Assembly: GCF_000308615.1 (NCBI RefSeq)
Contig: NZ_BAGB01000041.1
Coordinates: 124,001-188,000, forward strand
From: Nocardia jiangxiensis NBRC 101359
GTDB taxonomy: Bacteria; Actinomycetota; Actinomycetes; Mycobacteriales; Mycobacteriaceae
DNA length: 64,000 nt
Reading direction: 5' to 3'
A program made the translations under genes and the position numbers. The notes under the pieces were generated by a model, which was given only the letters and a program-made list of their open reading frames with translations, was not told where the DNA came from and did not search any database. The stretch's first letter is position 1, and every line of letters begins with the position of its first letter. This document shows, in pieces, positions 28,531-37,113 of this stretch.

Positions 28531-29145
28531 ATGGGCACCGCGACAGACGACAAGACCGACCAGAAGATTGCAGCCGATACCGAAAAGGAGTCCGCGGCCC
28601 CGGCCGCCGAACCTCGGGGACCCCGCACCCTGGCCATCCGATTGTCGACGGTGCTGACCACGCTGGTGATCGTCGCCCTGTTGGTCGTGGCGATCGTGTT
28701 CGGCTGGCTGTACTTCTCCGCGCGGTCGACCATCGCGGACACCAACGCCCGCGCGGCCGACGACAAACATGCGCAGGACATCGCCTCGAAGTACGCGGTC
28801 GGCGCGTCCACCATCGACTACCACGACGTCAAGGGGTGGATCGCACGGCTGAAGGCCAGCACGAGCCCGCAGCTGTCGGCCAAATTCGACGCCACCGCAC
28901 CGCAATTGGAGCAGATCCTGCTGCCGCTGCAGTGGACCTCCAAGGCCACGCCGCTCTCGGCGGCGGTGACGTCGGAATCCGGCGGAATCTACAAGGTGAA
29001 CGCCTACCTGAACGTCAATTCGACCAGTGCGCAGACCCCCGACGGCGCACAGACCACGGTGACCTACTCGCTGACGATCGATCGGGATTCCGGCTGGAAG
29101 ATCACCGATGTGGGCGGCCTGGAGAACGCGTTGCCCACCAAGTGA
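28531..29145 (+). CDS. Mce-associated membrane protein (Mas)
   Basis: 204 aa. Charged, alanine-rich cytoplasmic N-terminus, one transmembrane helix at about 42-66 (TTLVIVALLVVAIVFGW), then a small extracellular domain with the family signatures SKYAVGASTIDYHDVKGWIARL and SLTIDRDSGWKITDVGG. Such proteins stabilise Mce complexes. ATG 28531 has AAGGAG six bases upstream, better than ATG 28495. Last gene of the operon, ending at a strong hairpin. Confidence 0.9.
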   Translation: MGTATDDKTDQKIAADTEKESAAPAAEPRGPRTLAIRLSTVLTTLVIVALLVVAIVFGWLYFSARSTIADTNARAADDKHAQDIASKYAVGASTIDYHDVKGWIARLKASTSPQLSAKFDATAPQLEQILLPLQWTSKATPLSAAVTSESGGIYKVNAYLNVNSTSAQTPDGAQTTVTYSLTIDRDSGWKITDVGGLENALPTK

Positions 29146-29146
29146 C

Positions 29147-29201
29147 GGCCGTACCGCGGTGGTGCGCCCAGGGCTGGCGGGCGCGCCACCGCCGTACGGC
29201 C
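29147..29201. terminator. Large bidirectional hairpin between mas and the convergent reductase gene
   Basis: Arms 29147-29169 and 29179-29201 pair over 23 bp with one mismatch and one G-T pair around a nine-nucleotide loop. It starts one base after the mas stop and ends seven bases from the end of the convergent gene, a good position for a shared terminator. Confidence 0.8.
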
Positions 29202-29208
29202 GTACGGC

Positions 29209-30285
29209 TCAGCTCGGCGCGATGACGCCGGGCCGGCCGATCAACGGCAGGTCCAGCGTCGTGCGAATACCCGGCTCGGCCGCCACCACCGCGGGAATCG
29301 CGTTCACGATCCGGCCCGCGGCCGCGACGATCGCGGCGTGGTTGTGGTCGCCCTTGCGGCTCGTCGGGCAGATGTCCACGAGATAGTTGGGCTCACCGGT
29401 GATTTCGACGCGGTAGGACCCGCCTGCCTGGGCGGGCTGCGGCCAGTCCGGGCACAGATCCTCGCGCAACCGGGTGATGTGCTCGACGACGATCACCGGT
29501 GCGTCACCGACCATGCCGCGCACCTGGAAACGCAGCGCCGCCAGGCCGCCCTCCGGGATCCGCCCGGCCGCGACGTCGAACGCCTCGGGCGCGGGAATCC
29601 GCTCGTATTCCTCGGTGATCGAATCTATTTCGACGCCCAGGCCGACGGCCAGCTGGCGGATCGCCGGACCCCACGCGATGCTCAGCACACCCGGCTGCAA
29701 CAGCATCGGCACCTCCGCCAGCGGCTTGCCGAAGCCCATCACGTCGAACATGACGATCGCGCCGTCGTAGGTGGCGTAGTCGGCGATCTCCGAACAGCGC
29801 ACCTGCTCGATCCTCTGGCAGGTGCCCGCCAGCGCCAGCGGCAGCAGATCGTTGGCGAATCCCGGGTCGACACCGGTGACGAACAGACTGGCGTTGCCCT
29901 CCTTGGCGGCCTCGTGCACCGGGTCGATGTACTTGTGCGGCAGCACCTGCCACGGATACATCAGCAATCCGGGCGAGGAACCGACGATGTTGACGCCCGC
30001 GGACAGGATCTCGCGGCAGTCCGCGATCGCCTCCTGGATGCGGGTGTCGCCCATCGCGCAGTACACGACGCATTCGGGCTCGGTGGCCAGCAGGGCGCCG
30101 ATCGAGTCGACCGCGTTGACTCCGGTCGAAACATCCAGTCCGGCAAGGGTTCCGGCATCCTTGCCCACCTTCTCCGGGGTGGACACCCACACTCCGGTCA
30201 GCTCGTAGTGCGGACTCTCGATCAGTCCGGCCAGGGCGAGCCGGCCGACATTGCCGGTACCGATGTGAGCGACGCGGATGGGCAT
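29209..30285 (-). CDS. NAD(P)H-dependent dehydrogenase, dihydrodipicolinate-reductase-like N-terminal fold
   Basis: 358 aa with a Rossmann N-terminus (RVAHIGTGNVGRLAL) and the actinobacterial DapB-like/amine-dehydrogenase architecture: CAMGDTRIQEAI, GVNIVGSSPGLLMYPW and FVTGVDPGFANDLLPLAL. The family includes 2,4-diaminopentanoate dehydrogenase, but most mycobacterial members are uncharacterised. Divergent from the SDR at 30402; the operator at 30350-30369 lies 65 bp upstream and may serve both. Confidence 0.85.
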   Translation of the reverse strand: MPIRVAHIGTGNVGRLALAGLIESPHYELTGVWVSTPEKVGKDAGTLAGLDVSTGVNAVDSIGALLATEPECVVYCAMGDTRIQEAIADCREILSAGVNIVGSSPGLLMYPWQVLPHKYIDPVHEAAKEGNASLFVTGVDPGFANDLLPLALAGTCQRIEQVRCSEIADYATYDGAIVMFDVMGFGKPLAEVPMLLQPGVLSIAWGPAIRQLAVGLGVEIDSITEEYERIPAPEAFDVAAGRIPEGGLAALRFQVRGMVGDAPVIVVEHITRLREDLCPDWPQPAQAGGSYRVEITGEPNYLVDICPTSRKGDHNHAAIVAAAGRIVNAIPAVVAAEPGIRTTLDLPLIGRPGVIAPS

Positions 30286-30349
30286 GAATATCTCCTCAGG
30301 GGCAGGTGGCCGCGGGTCGCATACACCGCAGGCCAGAGTCCGATCAGTT

Positions 30350-30389
30350 TTCCGGACAGTAGTCTGGAACAGGTTCCAATTTGTATGTT
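30350..30389 (+). promoter_or_regulatory. Operator and -10 box before the SDR gene, matching the mce promoter
   Basis: TTCCGGAC (30350-30357), four bases, GTCTGGAA (30362-30369), 14 bases, TATGTT (30384-30389). Spacing and arms are identical to the mce operator. Overlapping it is the perfect palindrome TGGAACAGGTTCCA (30365-30378), which also fits the TnnAACnnGTTnnA pattern reported for KstR; the mce copy does not fit that pattern, so the shared 8-4-8 element is the better explanation. The -10 ends 12 bases before the ATG. Confidence 0.65.
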
Positions 30390-30401
30390 AGCGTTTCCGC
30401 C

Positions 30402-31139
30402 ATGGGACGTGTAGACGGCAAAGTTGCACTCATCAGTGGCGGCGCTCGCGGAATGGGCGCGGCACACGCACAGTTGTTGGTGGCCGAGGGAGCGCGCGTC
30501 GTCATCGGCGACGTCCTCGACGACGAAGGCAAGGCGCTGGCCGAATCACTCGGCGCGGCAGCACGTTTCGTCCACCTGGACGTGTCCGAGCCCGAGGCGT
30601 GGGATGCCGCGGTCGCGCTCGCGCAGCAGGAGTTCGGCCTGCTGAACGTCCTGGTGAACAATGCCGGCATCGTCAACGGCGGTCCGCTGCAGAAGTTCGA
30701 CATCGATAAGTGGCGGCGCATCCTGGACGTGAACCTGACCGGCACGTTCCTCGGTATGCGCGCCGTGGTCGAGCCGATGATCGCCGCGGGCGGCGGATCC
30801 ATCGTCAACGTCTCCTCCATCGAGGGTCTGCGCGGCGCGCCCTGGGCGCACGGCTACGTCGCCTCGAAATGGGGTGTGCGCGGTCTGGCCAAATCCGCGG
30901 CGCTGGAGCTGGCGCCGCACAAGATCCGGGTGAACTCCCTGCACCCGGGCCTGATCCGGACGCCGATGACCGAGAACATCCCCGACGATCTGGTGACCAT
31001 CCCGCTGGGCCGCCCCGCGCAGCCCGAGGAGGTCGCCACCTTCGTGCTGTTCCTGGCCAGCGACGAATCCTCCTACGCCACCGGTTCGGAATTCATCGTG
31101 GACGGCGGCCTGGTCACCGCGGTTCCGCACAAGTCCTGA
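30402..31139 (+). CDS. Short-chain dehydrogenase/reductase
   Basis: 245 aa SDR: cofactor motif GGARGMG, NNAGIVNGG, Ser in NVSSIEG, catalytic YVASK, and the HPGLIRTPM loop. The GDVLDDE acidic residue after beta-2 suggests NAD. Close to 3-alpha/20-beta-hydroxysteroid dehydrogenase-type SDRs by eye. ATG 30402 is chosen over 30381 because family residues begin with GRVDGKVAL and the -10 box is then upstream of the start. Likely controlled with the mce operon. Confidence 0.9.
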   Translation: MGRVDGKVALISGGARGMGAAHAQLLVAEGARVVIGDVLDDEGKALAESLGAAARFVHLDVSEPEAWDAAVALAQQEFGLLNVLVNNAGIVNGGPLQKFDIDKWRRILDVNLTGTFLGMRAVVEPMIAAGGGSIVNVSSIEGLRGAPWAHGYVASKWGVRGLAKSAALELAPHKIRVNSLHPGLIRTPMTENIPDDLVTIPLGRPAQPEEVATFVLFLASDESSYATGSEFIVDGGLVTAVPHKS

Positions 31140-31214
31140 GCGCGTCGTCCCGGAGGCTACGATGACTCCGCGGTACCCGAATCCTCATCTCACGTCATGG
31201 GAAAGGTGGTGACG

Positions 31215-32300
31215 ATGACCGAAACCGTGCGCGGTGTCATCGCTCGTGCAACCGGAGCGCCGGTCGAACTGGTCGACATCGTCATACCCGATCCCGGACC
31301 GCACGAGGTCGTCGTGCGGGTTCAGGCGTGCGGCGTGTGCCACACCGATCTGACCTATCGGGAGGGCGGCATCAACGACGAGTTCCCGTTCCTGCTCGGC
31401 CACGAGGCCGCGGGAATCGTCGAGCGCGTCGGCAATTCGGTCACGCACGTCGAGATCGGCGATTTCGTCGTCCTGAACTGGCGCGCGGTGTGCGGGCGCT
31501 GCCGCGCGTGCCGCCGCGGCCGTCCCTGGTACTGCTTCGACACGTTCAATGCCGAGCAGAAGATGACCCTCACCGACGGCACCGAACTCACCCCGGCCCT
31601 GGGCATCGGCGCGTTCGCCGACAAGACCCTGGTGCACGAAGGCCAGTGCACCGTCGTGGATTCCGCGACCGATCCGGCCGTCGCGGGTCTGCTCGGCTGC
31701 GGTGTGATGGCGGGTCTGGGCGCGGCGATGAACACCGGCAACGTCGGGCGCGGCGACAGCGTGGCCGTCATCGGCTGCGGCGGCGTCGGCGCGGCGGCCA
31801 TAGCGGGCGCACGCCTGGCGGGCGCGACGACGATCATCGCCGTCGACCGCGACGAGGCCAAGCTGACCACCGCGGTCCAGCTCGGCGCGACGCACACCGT
31901 CGCCGCGGCCTCCGAGGACGCGGTGGAGCGAATTCAGGAGCTCACCAACGGTTTCGGCGCCGACGTGGTGATCGACGCGGTCGGGCGGCCGGAGACCTGG
32001 AAGCAGGCGTTCTACGCCCGCGACCTGGCCGGAACCGTCGTGCTGGTGGGCGTGCCGACCCCCGATATGCGACTCGAGATGCCGCTGCTGGACTTCTTCT
32101 CGCACGGCGGATCGCTGAAATCCTCCTGGTACGGCGACTGCCTGCCCGAACGCGATTTCCCGATGCTGATCGAGCTGTACCGGCAGGGCCGCCTGCCACT
32201 GGAGGCGTTCGTCTCCGAGCGGGTCGGTCTGGACGCGGTGGAGGCGGCCTTCACCACCATGAAGTCCGGTAAGGTGCTGCGCTCGGTGGTCACGCTGTGA
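31215..32300 (+). CDS. mscR: S-(hydroxymethyl)mycothiol dehydrogenase (mycothiol-dependent formaldehyde dehydrogenase)
   Basis: 361 aa zinc MDR alcohol dehydrogenase. Catalytic zinc ligands C-H in CGVCHTDL and GHEAAG; structural cysteines in CGRCRACRRGRPWYC; Rossmann motif GCGGVGAA. The segments YREGGINDEFPFLLGHEAAG and NAEQKMTLTDGTELTPALG match mycobacterial MscR (Rv2259) as I recall it, and the next gene matches its usual partner. It detoxifies formaldehyde as the mycothiol adduct. ATG 31215 has AAAGGTGG upstream. Within the oxidative island it could also oxidise an alcohol produced by the P450s. Confidence 0.88.
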   Translation: MTETVRGVIARATGAPVELVDIVIPDPGPHEVVVRVQACGVCHTDLTYREGGINDEFPFLLGHEAAGIVERVGNSVTHVEIGDFVVLNWRAVCGRCRACRRGRPWYCFDTFNAEQKMTLTDGTELTPALGIGAFADKTLVHEGQCTVVDSATDPAVAGLLGCGVMAGLGAAMNTGNVGRGDSVAVIGCGGVGAAAIAGARLAGATTIIAVDRDEAKLTTAVQLGATHTVAAASEDAVERIQELTNGFGADVVIDAVGRPETWKQAFYARDLAGTVVLVGVPTPDMRLEMPLLDFFSHGGSLKSSWYGDCLPERDFPMLIELYRQGRLPLEAFVSERVGLDAVEAAFTTMKSGKVLRSVVTL

Positions 32301-32929
32301 GTTCCGGCGCTCGTATCGAGAAGGTCGTCACCGCAGGCACTTTCGAGCTCGACGGCGGCAGCTGGGCGGTCGAGAACAACATCTGGATCGCCGGGGACGA
32401 CAGCGAGGTCGTCATCGTGGACGCCGCACACGATCCGGCCCCGATCCTCGAGGCGGTCGGCGATCGCACGGTACGCGCGATCGTGTGCACGCACGGGCAC
32501 AACGACCACATCGGCGCAGCCCAGCAGCTCTCGGCCGAAACCGGGGCGCAGATCCTCCTGCATCCCGGCGACGAGATGCTGTGGCGGGTGGTGTATCCCG
32601 AACTGGACTTCGGCCCGCTGGCGGACGACATGCGAATTCCGGTGGCAGGCACCGACATCCAGGTCGTGCACACCCCCGGGCACTCCCCCGGTTCGATCTG
32701 CCTGTGGGCGCCCGAACTCGAGACGTTGTTCAGCGGTGACACCCTGTTCTCCGGTGGCCCCGGCGCCACCGGACGCTCCTTCTCGGACTTCCCGACCATC
32801 ATCGGCTCCATCCGCGACAAACTGTTCGCGCTGCCCGCGTCCACGACCGTCCGCACCGGCCACGGCGACACGACCGAATTGGGCGCCGAGAGCCCGCATC
32901 TGGAGGAGTGGATCGCCCGCGGGCACTGA
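32297..32929 (+). CDS. MBL-fold metallohydrolase, MscR-associated (Rv2260-like)
   Basis: 210 aa beta-lactamase-fold hydrolase with metal motif HGHNDHIGA, then TPGHSPGS and SGDTLFSGGPG. GTG 32297 overlaps the mscR stop (GTGA). The fixed pairing with mscR suggests hydrolysis of the S-formylmycothiol product, which is an inference. Ends before a 17-bp perfect hairpin. Confidence 0.9.
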   Translation: MSSGARIEKVVTAGTFELDGGSWAVENNIWIAGDDSEVVIVDAAHDPAPILEAVGDRTVRAIVCTHGHNDHIGAAQQLSAETGAQILLHPGDEMLWRVVYPELDFGPLADDMRIPVAGTDIQVVHTPGHSPGSICLWAPELETLFSGDTLFSGGPGATGRSFSDFPTIIGSIRDKLFALPASTTVRTGHGDTTELGAESPHLEEWIARGH

Positions 32930-32964
32930 TTTCCCCAGCAGCACAACCTATCTCGAAGACGAGA

Positions 32965-32999
32965 CCGGGGCCCGAGCGAGAATCTCGCTCGGGCCCCGG
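32965..32999. terminator. Perfect 17-bp hairpin between the convergent MBL and P450 genes
   Basis: Arms 32965-32981 and 32983-32999 are perfectly complementary, GC-rich, with an effective tight loop. It lies 36 bp after the MBL stop and 13 bp beyond the P450 stop, so it can terminate from both sides. Confidence 0.85.
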
Positions 33000-33011
33000 C
33001 CGTTTCGCCGC

Positions 33012-34256
33012 TCAGGCGTACTTGACCTCCCAGTGCTTGATGCCGTTGATCCAGCCCGAACGCAGGCGCTCGGGCTCGGCGATCTGACTCAGATCCGGCA
33101 TGGCATCGGCGAGGGCATTGAACATCAGATCGATCTCGAGCCGGGCGAGGTTCGCCCCGACGCAGTAGTGCGCGCCGGTGCCGCCGAAGGCCAGGTGCGG
33201 GTTGGGGTCGCGCATGATGTCGAAGCGGAACGGTTCCTCGAACGCGTCCTCGTCGAAATTCGCTGAGCTGTAGAATAATCCGACGCGCTGTCCCGCGCGG
33301 ATCTGCCGACCGCCGAGTTCGGTGTCCTCGGTGGCGGTGCGCTGGAACACCGTCACCGGCGTGGCCCAGCGGACGATCTCGTCCGGCGCGGTGCGCGGAC
33401 GCTCCCGCTTGTACAGCTCCCACTGCTCCGGATTGTCCACGAACGCCTTCATTCCGTGCGTGATGGCGTTGCGGGTGGTCTCATTGCCCGCCACGGCGAG
33501 CAGGATGACGAAGAAGCCGAACTCGTCCGATCCCAGCGCTTCACCGTCGAGGTCGGCGTGTACGAGCTGGCTCACGATGTCGTCCAGGGCGTTCGCCCGG
33601 CGCTGCTCGGCCATGTTCCAGGCGTAGCCGAGGATTTCCATCGAGGCGTTCGCCGCGGAATCGGTGTTGCTGGTGTCGCCGTATTCCGGATCGTCGTAGT
33701 TGAGCATCTGATTGGACCACTCGAACACCTTGCGGCGGTCTTCCTGTGGCACACCGAGCAATTCGGCGATGGCCTGCAACGGCAGCTCACAGGCGACCTG
33801 CTCGACGAAATCGCCGCGGCCTTCCTTCTTGGCGGCGTGCACGATCGCCGCGGCCCGCTCGGTCAGCGCCTCGCGCAGGCTCTCCACCGCGCGCGGGGTG
33901 AATCCCTTGGAGATGATCCGGCGGATCTTGGTGTGCTTGGGCGGATCCATGTTCACCAGCAGCGCACCGGTCAGCTCGATCTGGTCGACGGTGACCTCAC
34001 CGGGCAGCCGGATGATCGCGCCCTTGCGCTGCGAGGAGAACAGCTCGGATTTGCGCGAGATCTCCTTGATGTCCTCGTGCTTGCTCACCACCCAGTAGCC
34101 GCCGTCGCGGAAGCCGCCGGACTGCGCGTCGGCCTGGGCGTTCCACCAGACCGGCGCGGTGCGGCGGAGCTGGGCGAACTCCTGGACCGGATTTCTGGTC
34201 TCCCACAGCGCGGGGTCGGTGAAATCGAATCCTGCGGGTAGCGAGGGCGCGGACAC
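33012..34256 (-). CDS. Cytochrome P450, CYP125-like (steroid side-chain monooxygenase type)
   Basis: 414 aa P450. N-terminus SLPAGFDFTDP, I-helix AVAGNETTRN, ExxR region TAPDEIVRWATPVT and haem ligand C365 in GTGAHYCVGANLAR. Segments such as FVEQVACELPLQAIAELLGVPQEDR and LRSGWINGIKHWEV closely follow CYP125A1, which oxidises the sterol C26/27 methyl; the substrate here may differ. GTG 34256 is preferred to the ATG at 34319 because AGGAGG stands five bases upstream and the protein start then matches the family. The TGTCYGGAC-type operator lies about 105 bp upstream. Confidence 0.9.
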   Translation of the reverse strand: MSAPSLPAGFDFTDPALWETRNPVQEFAQLRRTAPVWWNAQADAQSGGFRDGGYWVVSKHEDIKEISRKSELFSSQRKGAIIRLPGEVTVDQIELTGALLVNMDPPKHTKIRRIISKGFTPRAVESLREALTERAAAIVHAAKKEGRGDFVEQVACELPLQAIAELLGVPQEDRRKVFEWSNQMLNYDDPEYGDTSNTDSAANASMEILGYAWNMAEQRRANALDDIVSQLVHADLDGEALGSDEFGFFVILLAVAGNETTRNAITHGMKAFVDNPEQWELYKRERPRTAPDEIVRWATPVTVFQRTATEDTELGGRQIRAGQRVGLFYSSANFDEDAFEEPFRFDIMRDPNPHLAFGGTGAHYCVGANLARLEIDLMFNALADAMPDLSQIAEPERLRSGWINGIKHWEVKYA

Positions 34257-34359
34257 TGCTGCCTCCTGGAAGGTCGACGTCGTCGTGGACCGGATATCGG
34301 CCGCGTCGGGGCTGGCCACCGCGGCACTGATCTACACCGCCCGAAGCGGTAGTTATGCA

Positions 34360-34392
34360 TGTCCGGACACATGGTGGACATGTGTCTGGACG
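34360..34392. promoter_or_regulatory. Operator region upstream of the CYP125-like gene
   Basis: Inverted repeat GTCCGGACACATG (34361-34373) and CATGTGTCTGGAC (34379-34391), 12 of 13 positions matching around five bases. It contains the perfect palindrome TGTCCGGACA (34360-34369) and TGTCTGGACG (34383-34392). The 18-mer from 34375 to 34392 recurs exactly at 37096-37113. The rest of 34257-34506 shows no gene. Confidence 0.7.
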
Positions 34393-34506
34393 CTACTACG
34401 GAAACCTTTACACGACAAGGTTGGATCCGGACGGATTTCGTGCGCACAAACGAAACGCGGCACCCACCGACCGGGCGGGCGCCGCGCAGACGAACTCGTC
34501 GCCGAA

Positions 34507-35082
34507 TCAGCCGAGCAGCCGACGCGCACACGCCTCGAGCAAGTCGGCCACTTCCTCGTAGGACAGGTACCCCATACCGCCGTGCAGCAACGCACCCGAA
34601 TACAGCACCTCGAGAATGGCGATGGTCTCGTGTTCGCCCGAACCGAGCGCCTCGCCCAGCCGCCTGCGGATCTCGACTCCGATGCACACCCGCAGATGCT
34701 TCACATCGGGATCCGCACCCAGCAGCGCGCTGCTGACCGCACCGGCCAGCGCGGGCTCGTCCGCGACCAGCATCGAGACCTGCCGCAACACCGCGACCAC
34801 GTGCGCCACCCGATCCGCCCCCTCCACCCGCACCGGCGGCGCGGCGACCAGACGCCGCCAGAACACCTCCGAGATCAGATGCTCCTTGGAGGAGAAGTAG
34901 GTGTAGGCGGTCGCCGTACCGACCCCGGCCGCCGCGGCGACCAGCCGGATGGTCGTCCCCGGATATCCCTCCCGGGACAACACCTCGACAGCGGCCGCGG
35001 TCAGGCGATCGACGGTGTCGGCTTGTTTCTCGGTCAGACGCCGACGTGTGGCTTCCCTATTGGTGGACACTTGTTCGGACAC
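34507..35082 (-). CDS. TetR-family regulator, probable controller of the P450/ALDH island
   Basis: 191 aa. HTH TTIRLVAAAAGVGTATAYTYFSSKEHL at the N-terminus; C-terminal domain ends EVLYSGALLHGGMGYLSYEEVADLLE. GTG 35082 is used; TATAGT on the minus strand (35092-35097) lies about ten bases upstream, consistent with a leaderless transcript, and the motif TGTTCGGACA (35072-35081) overlaps the start, suggesting autorepression. A GTG at 35070 is an alternative. It stands between the two P450 genes whose promoters carry related palindromes. Confidence 0.9.
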   Translation of the reverse strand: MSEQVSTNREATRRRLTEKQADTVDRLTAAAVEVLSREGYPGTTIRLVAAAAGVGTATAYTYFSSKEHLISEVFWRRLVAAPPVRVEGADRVAHVVAVLRQVSMLVADEPALAGAVSSALLGADPDVKHLRVCIGVEIRRRLGEALGSGEHETIAILEVLYSGALLHGGMGYLSYEEVADLLEACARRLLG

Positions 35083-35097
35083 GCGTCTTGACTATAC
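35072..35097 (-). promoter_or_regulatory. Promoter and operator of the island TetR gene
   Basis: Minus-strand -10 TATAGT at 35092-35097 followed by the palindrome TGTCCGAACA (35072-35081 on the plus strand as TGTTCGGACA), which covers the GTG start. The same ten bases occur at 46306-46315 in front of another TetR gene. Confidence 0.55.
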
Positions 35098-35101
35098 CCG
35101 C

Positions 35102-35650
35102 TCACCACAGCGGAACGGGCGCTTCGCCGATCTTGTACCAGCCCGGCAGCGGACCCGCGCCGGTGCGCTCGATGCGCCGCCGCATGCCGTCGGACAGCGC
35201 GTCGTTGGTGATCATCTCCATGAACAGCGAGCTGACGTTGCCGAAGTCGAAGAAGTCGCGCTGCCAGGACCACTGGAAGTTGCCGCCGTAACGGAACCAG
35301 CTGCCGCCGATGCCCTCCGGCGAGTAGTTCCGGCCGTCGGGCCGGGTGGCATCGCTGACCTGCTTCCACAGGCCGATCACGGTGCCGCTGCGATCGTCGA
35401 CGACGAATTCCTGATACGGGTAGCTCCACCCCTCCAGACCGTCCATCTCGAGACCGATGGCGATATCGCGGATCTCCTTGCGGCCCACCGCCATGAATTC
35501 CTGTTTGGGGCCGTAGTTCCAGCCGTAGGTGGCGTCCTCGGTGTAGTAGTCGGCCAGCGGACGCCAGTCGCCGGCGGCTTCGCAGTCCTTGTTGGCCTGT
35601 TCCCAGCGGGTGACCATCTCGTCGAGTTCGGCGCGATCGAATTTCGGCAC
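35102..35650 (-). CDS. SnoaL-like / NTF2-fold protein
   Basis: 182 aa small cone-shaped NTF2-fold protein: DEMVTRWEQANKDCEAAGDW, YYTEDATYGWNYGP and a WQRDFFDFGNV segment. Members include polyketide cyclases and delta-5-3-ketosteroid isomerase-like enzymes. Position between two P450s suggests a role on the same substrate. GTG 35650 is chosen with AAAGG ten bases upstream; the frame extends to 35710 without family signal. Confidence 0.75.
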   Translation of the reverse strand: MPKFDRAELDEMVTRWEQANKDCEAAGDWRPLADYYTEDATYGWNYGPKQEFMAVGRKEIRDIAIGLEMDGLEGWSYPYQEFVVDDRSGTVIGLWKQVSDATRPDGRNYSPEGIGGSWFRYGGNFQWSWQRDFFDFGNVSSLFMEMITNDALSDGMRRRIERTGAGPLPGWYKIGEAPVPLW

Positions 35651-35816
35651 GGCAGTGGACCTTTCGTCGGGGAGAACATGAATGTGTATAGGAACGTGTC
35701 GGCGTGGCACGCGAGAATGCGCGGATCATCCAGCGCTGCTTGCTGATTCGGCGGTGCGCTGCGGCGCTTCGGGTTGCACCTCGACCAGGATCAGATGGCT
35801 GCCGAAACGCGGCATC

Positions 35817-37022
35817 TCAGGAAACCTCCACCTGGATCGGCAGATGCGCGAAACCACGCACATTGGTGGAGTGCACCCGCTCGATCCCGGTCTCGGCCAG
35901 ACCGTACCGGCGCACCCGCGCGCTGAATTCGCGCAGTGCGATGGTCGCCTCCAGCCGGGCCAGATGCGCGCCGAGGCAGAAGTGCACGCCCGCACCGAAA
36001 CTCGCGAGATTGCCCTTGTCCGCGCGATCGATGCGGAAGGTGTCGCCGTCGTCGAACACCTCGGAGTCGCGGTTGGCCGAGCCGATCAGCAACAGCACCT
36101 TCGCACCCTCGGGAATGGTTTGCCCGTGCATCTCGATATCGGTCGCGGCGCTGCGCGCGACGAGCTGACTCGAGGTGTCGTAACGCAACGTCTCCTCGAC
36201 CCAGTCGGGCACCAGATCGGGCTCGGCCCGGACCTTCGCGTATTCGGCCGGATTGCGCCCGGCCCAGTACAGCGCGTTGCCGAGCAGTTTGGTCGTGGTC
36301 TCGTTCCCGGCGACGACCATCAGGAACATGAACCCGATGATCTCCTCGGCCGACAGTCGGTCACCATCGATCTCGGCATCGAGCAGTGCGGAGGTCAGAT
36401 CCTCGGACGGATTCGACCGCCGCGCCTCGACCATCTCGCTGTAGTAGGTGATCAGCGACAGCGCCGCCTCGATCGCGGGCACGGGGACATCGAGCACGCC
36501 CTCGTCGCGATGCACCACCAGATCCGCGAGCCGGCGAACCTCGGCGCGATCGGATTCGGGCACGCCCATGAGTTCGGAGATCACGTCCATCGGCAGCTTC
36601 CCGGCGAAATCCTCGATCCAGTCGAAGTTTCCGCGCTCGAGCGCCGGTTCCAGATGCTCCAGGGTCAACTCGTGGATGCGGGCGTCCATCTCGGTGACGC
36701 GCCGCGGCGTGAACCCCTTGTAGACCAGACGGCGCATGCGCACGTGCCGCGGATCGTCCATGGCCAGGAACGACATGGTCTTGTGCGCGTGCGGCCCCCA
36801 CGCGGCCGGATCCAGCGACACTCCCATAGCGCTCGACAGCCGCACATTGTCCCGGAATCCGGTGATGACGTCCGCATGCCGGGACAGCGCCCAGAATCCC
36901 AGATCCGGATTGTGATACAACGGCGCATCGGCGCGCAGGCGCTCGTAGGTCGGGTACGGGTCGTCGTGGAGCCGGTAGTCGTACGGATCGAACGTGAACG
37001 GCTCCAACGATGCCGACGTCAT
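35817..37022 (-). CDS. Cytochrome P450, CYP123-like
   Basis: 401 aa. Begins FTFDPYDYRLHDDPYPTYERL; I-helix VVAGNETTTKLL; ExxR in VEETLRYDTSSQ; haem ligand C349 in GAGVHFCLGAHLAR; ends VHSTNVRGFAHLPI. Pattern and neighbours resemble M. tuberculosis CYP123 (Rv0766c), whose substrate is not established. ATG 37022 is preferred over the longer frame to 37139, which would start inside the operator region. Divergent from the aldehyde dehydrogenase gene. Confidence 0.9.
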   Translation of the reverse strand: MTSASLEPFTFDPYDYRLHDDPYPTYERLRADAPLYHNPDLGFWALSRHADVITGFRDNVRLSSAMGVSLDPAAWGPHAHKTMSFLAMDDPRHVRMRRLVYKGFTPRRVTEMDARIHELTLEHLEPALERGNFDWIEDFAGKLPMDVISELMGVPESDRAEVRRLADLVVHRDEGVLDVPVPAIEAALSLITYYSEMVEARRSNPSEDLTSALLDAEIDGDRLSAEEIIGFMFLMVVAGNETTTKLLGNALYWAGRNPAEYAKVRAEPDLVPDWVEETLRYDTSSQLVARSAATDIEMHGQTIPEGAKVLLLIGSANRDSEVFDDGDTFRIDRADKGNLASFGAGVHFCLGAHLARLEATIALREFSARVRRYGLAETGIERVHSTNVRGFAHLPIQVEVS

Positions 37023-37084
37023 CACGCATACCTCGAATTCGTGAACGCGTACCTTCGGAACCGGACCGAGGCCCGGATACCGAG

Positions 37085-37113
37085 AGACACATAGCTGGAC
37101 ATGTGTCTGGACG
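37085..37113. promoter_or_regulatory. Operator upstream of the CYP123-like gene
   Basis: AGACACAT (37085-37092) and ATGTGTCT (37101-37108) form a perfect 8-bp inverted repeat with eight bases between. TGTCTGGACG follows at 37104-37113, and the 18-mer 37096-37113 is identical to 34375-34392 before the CYP125-like gene. Confidence 0.7.
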
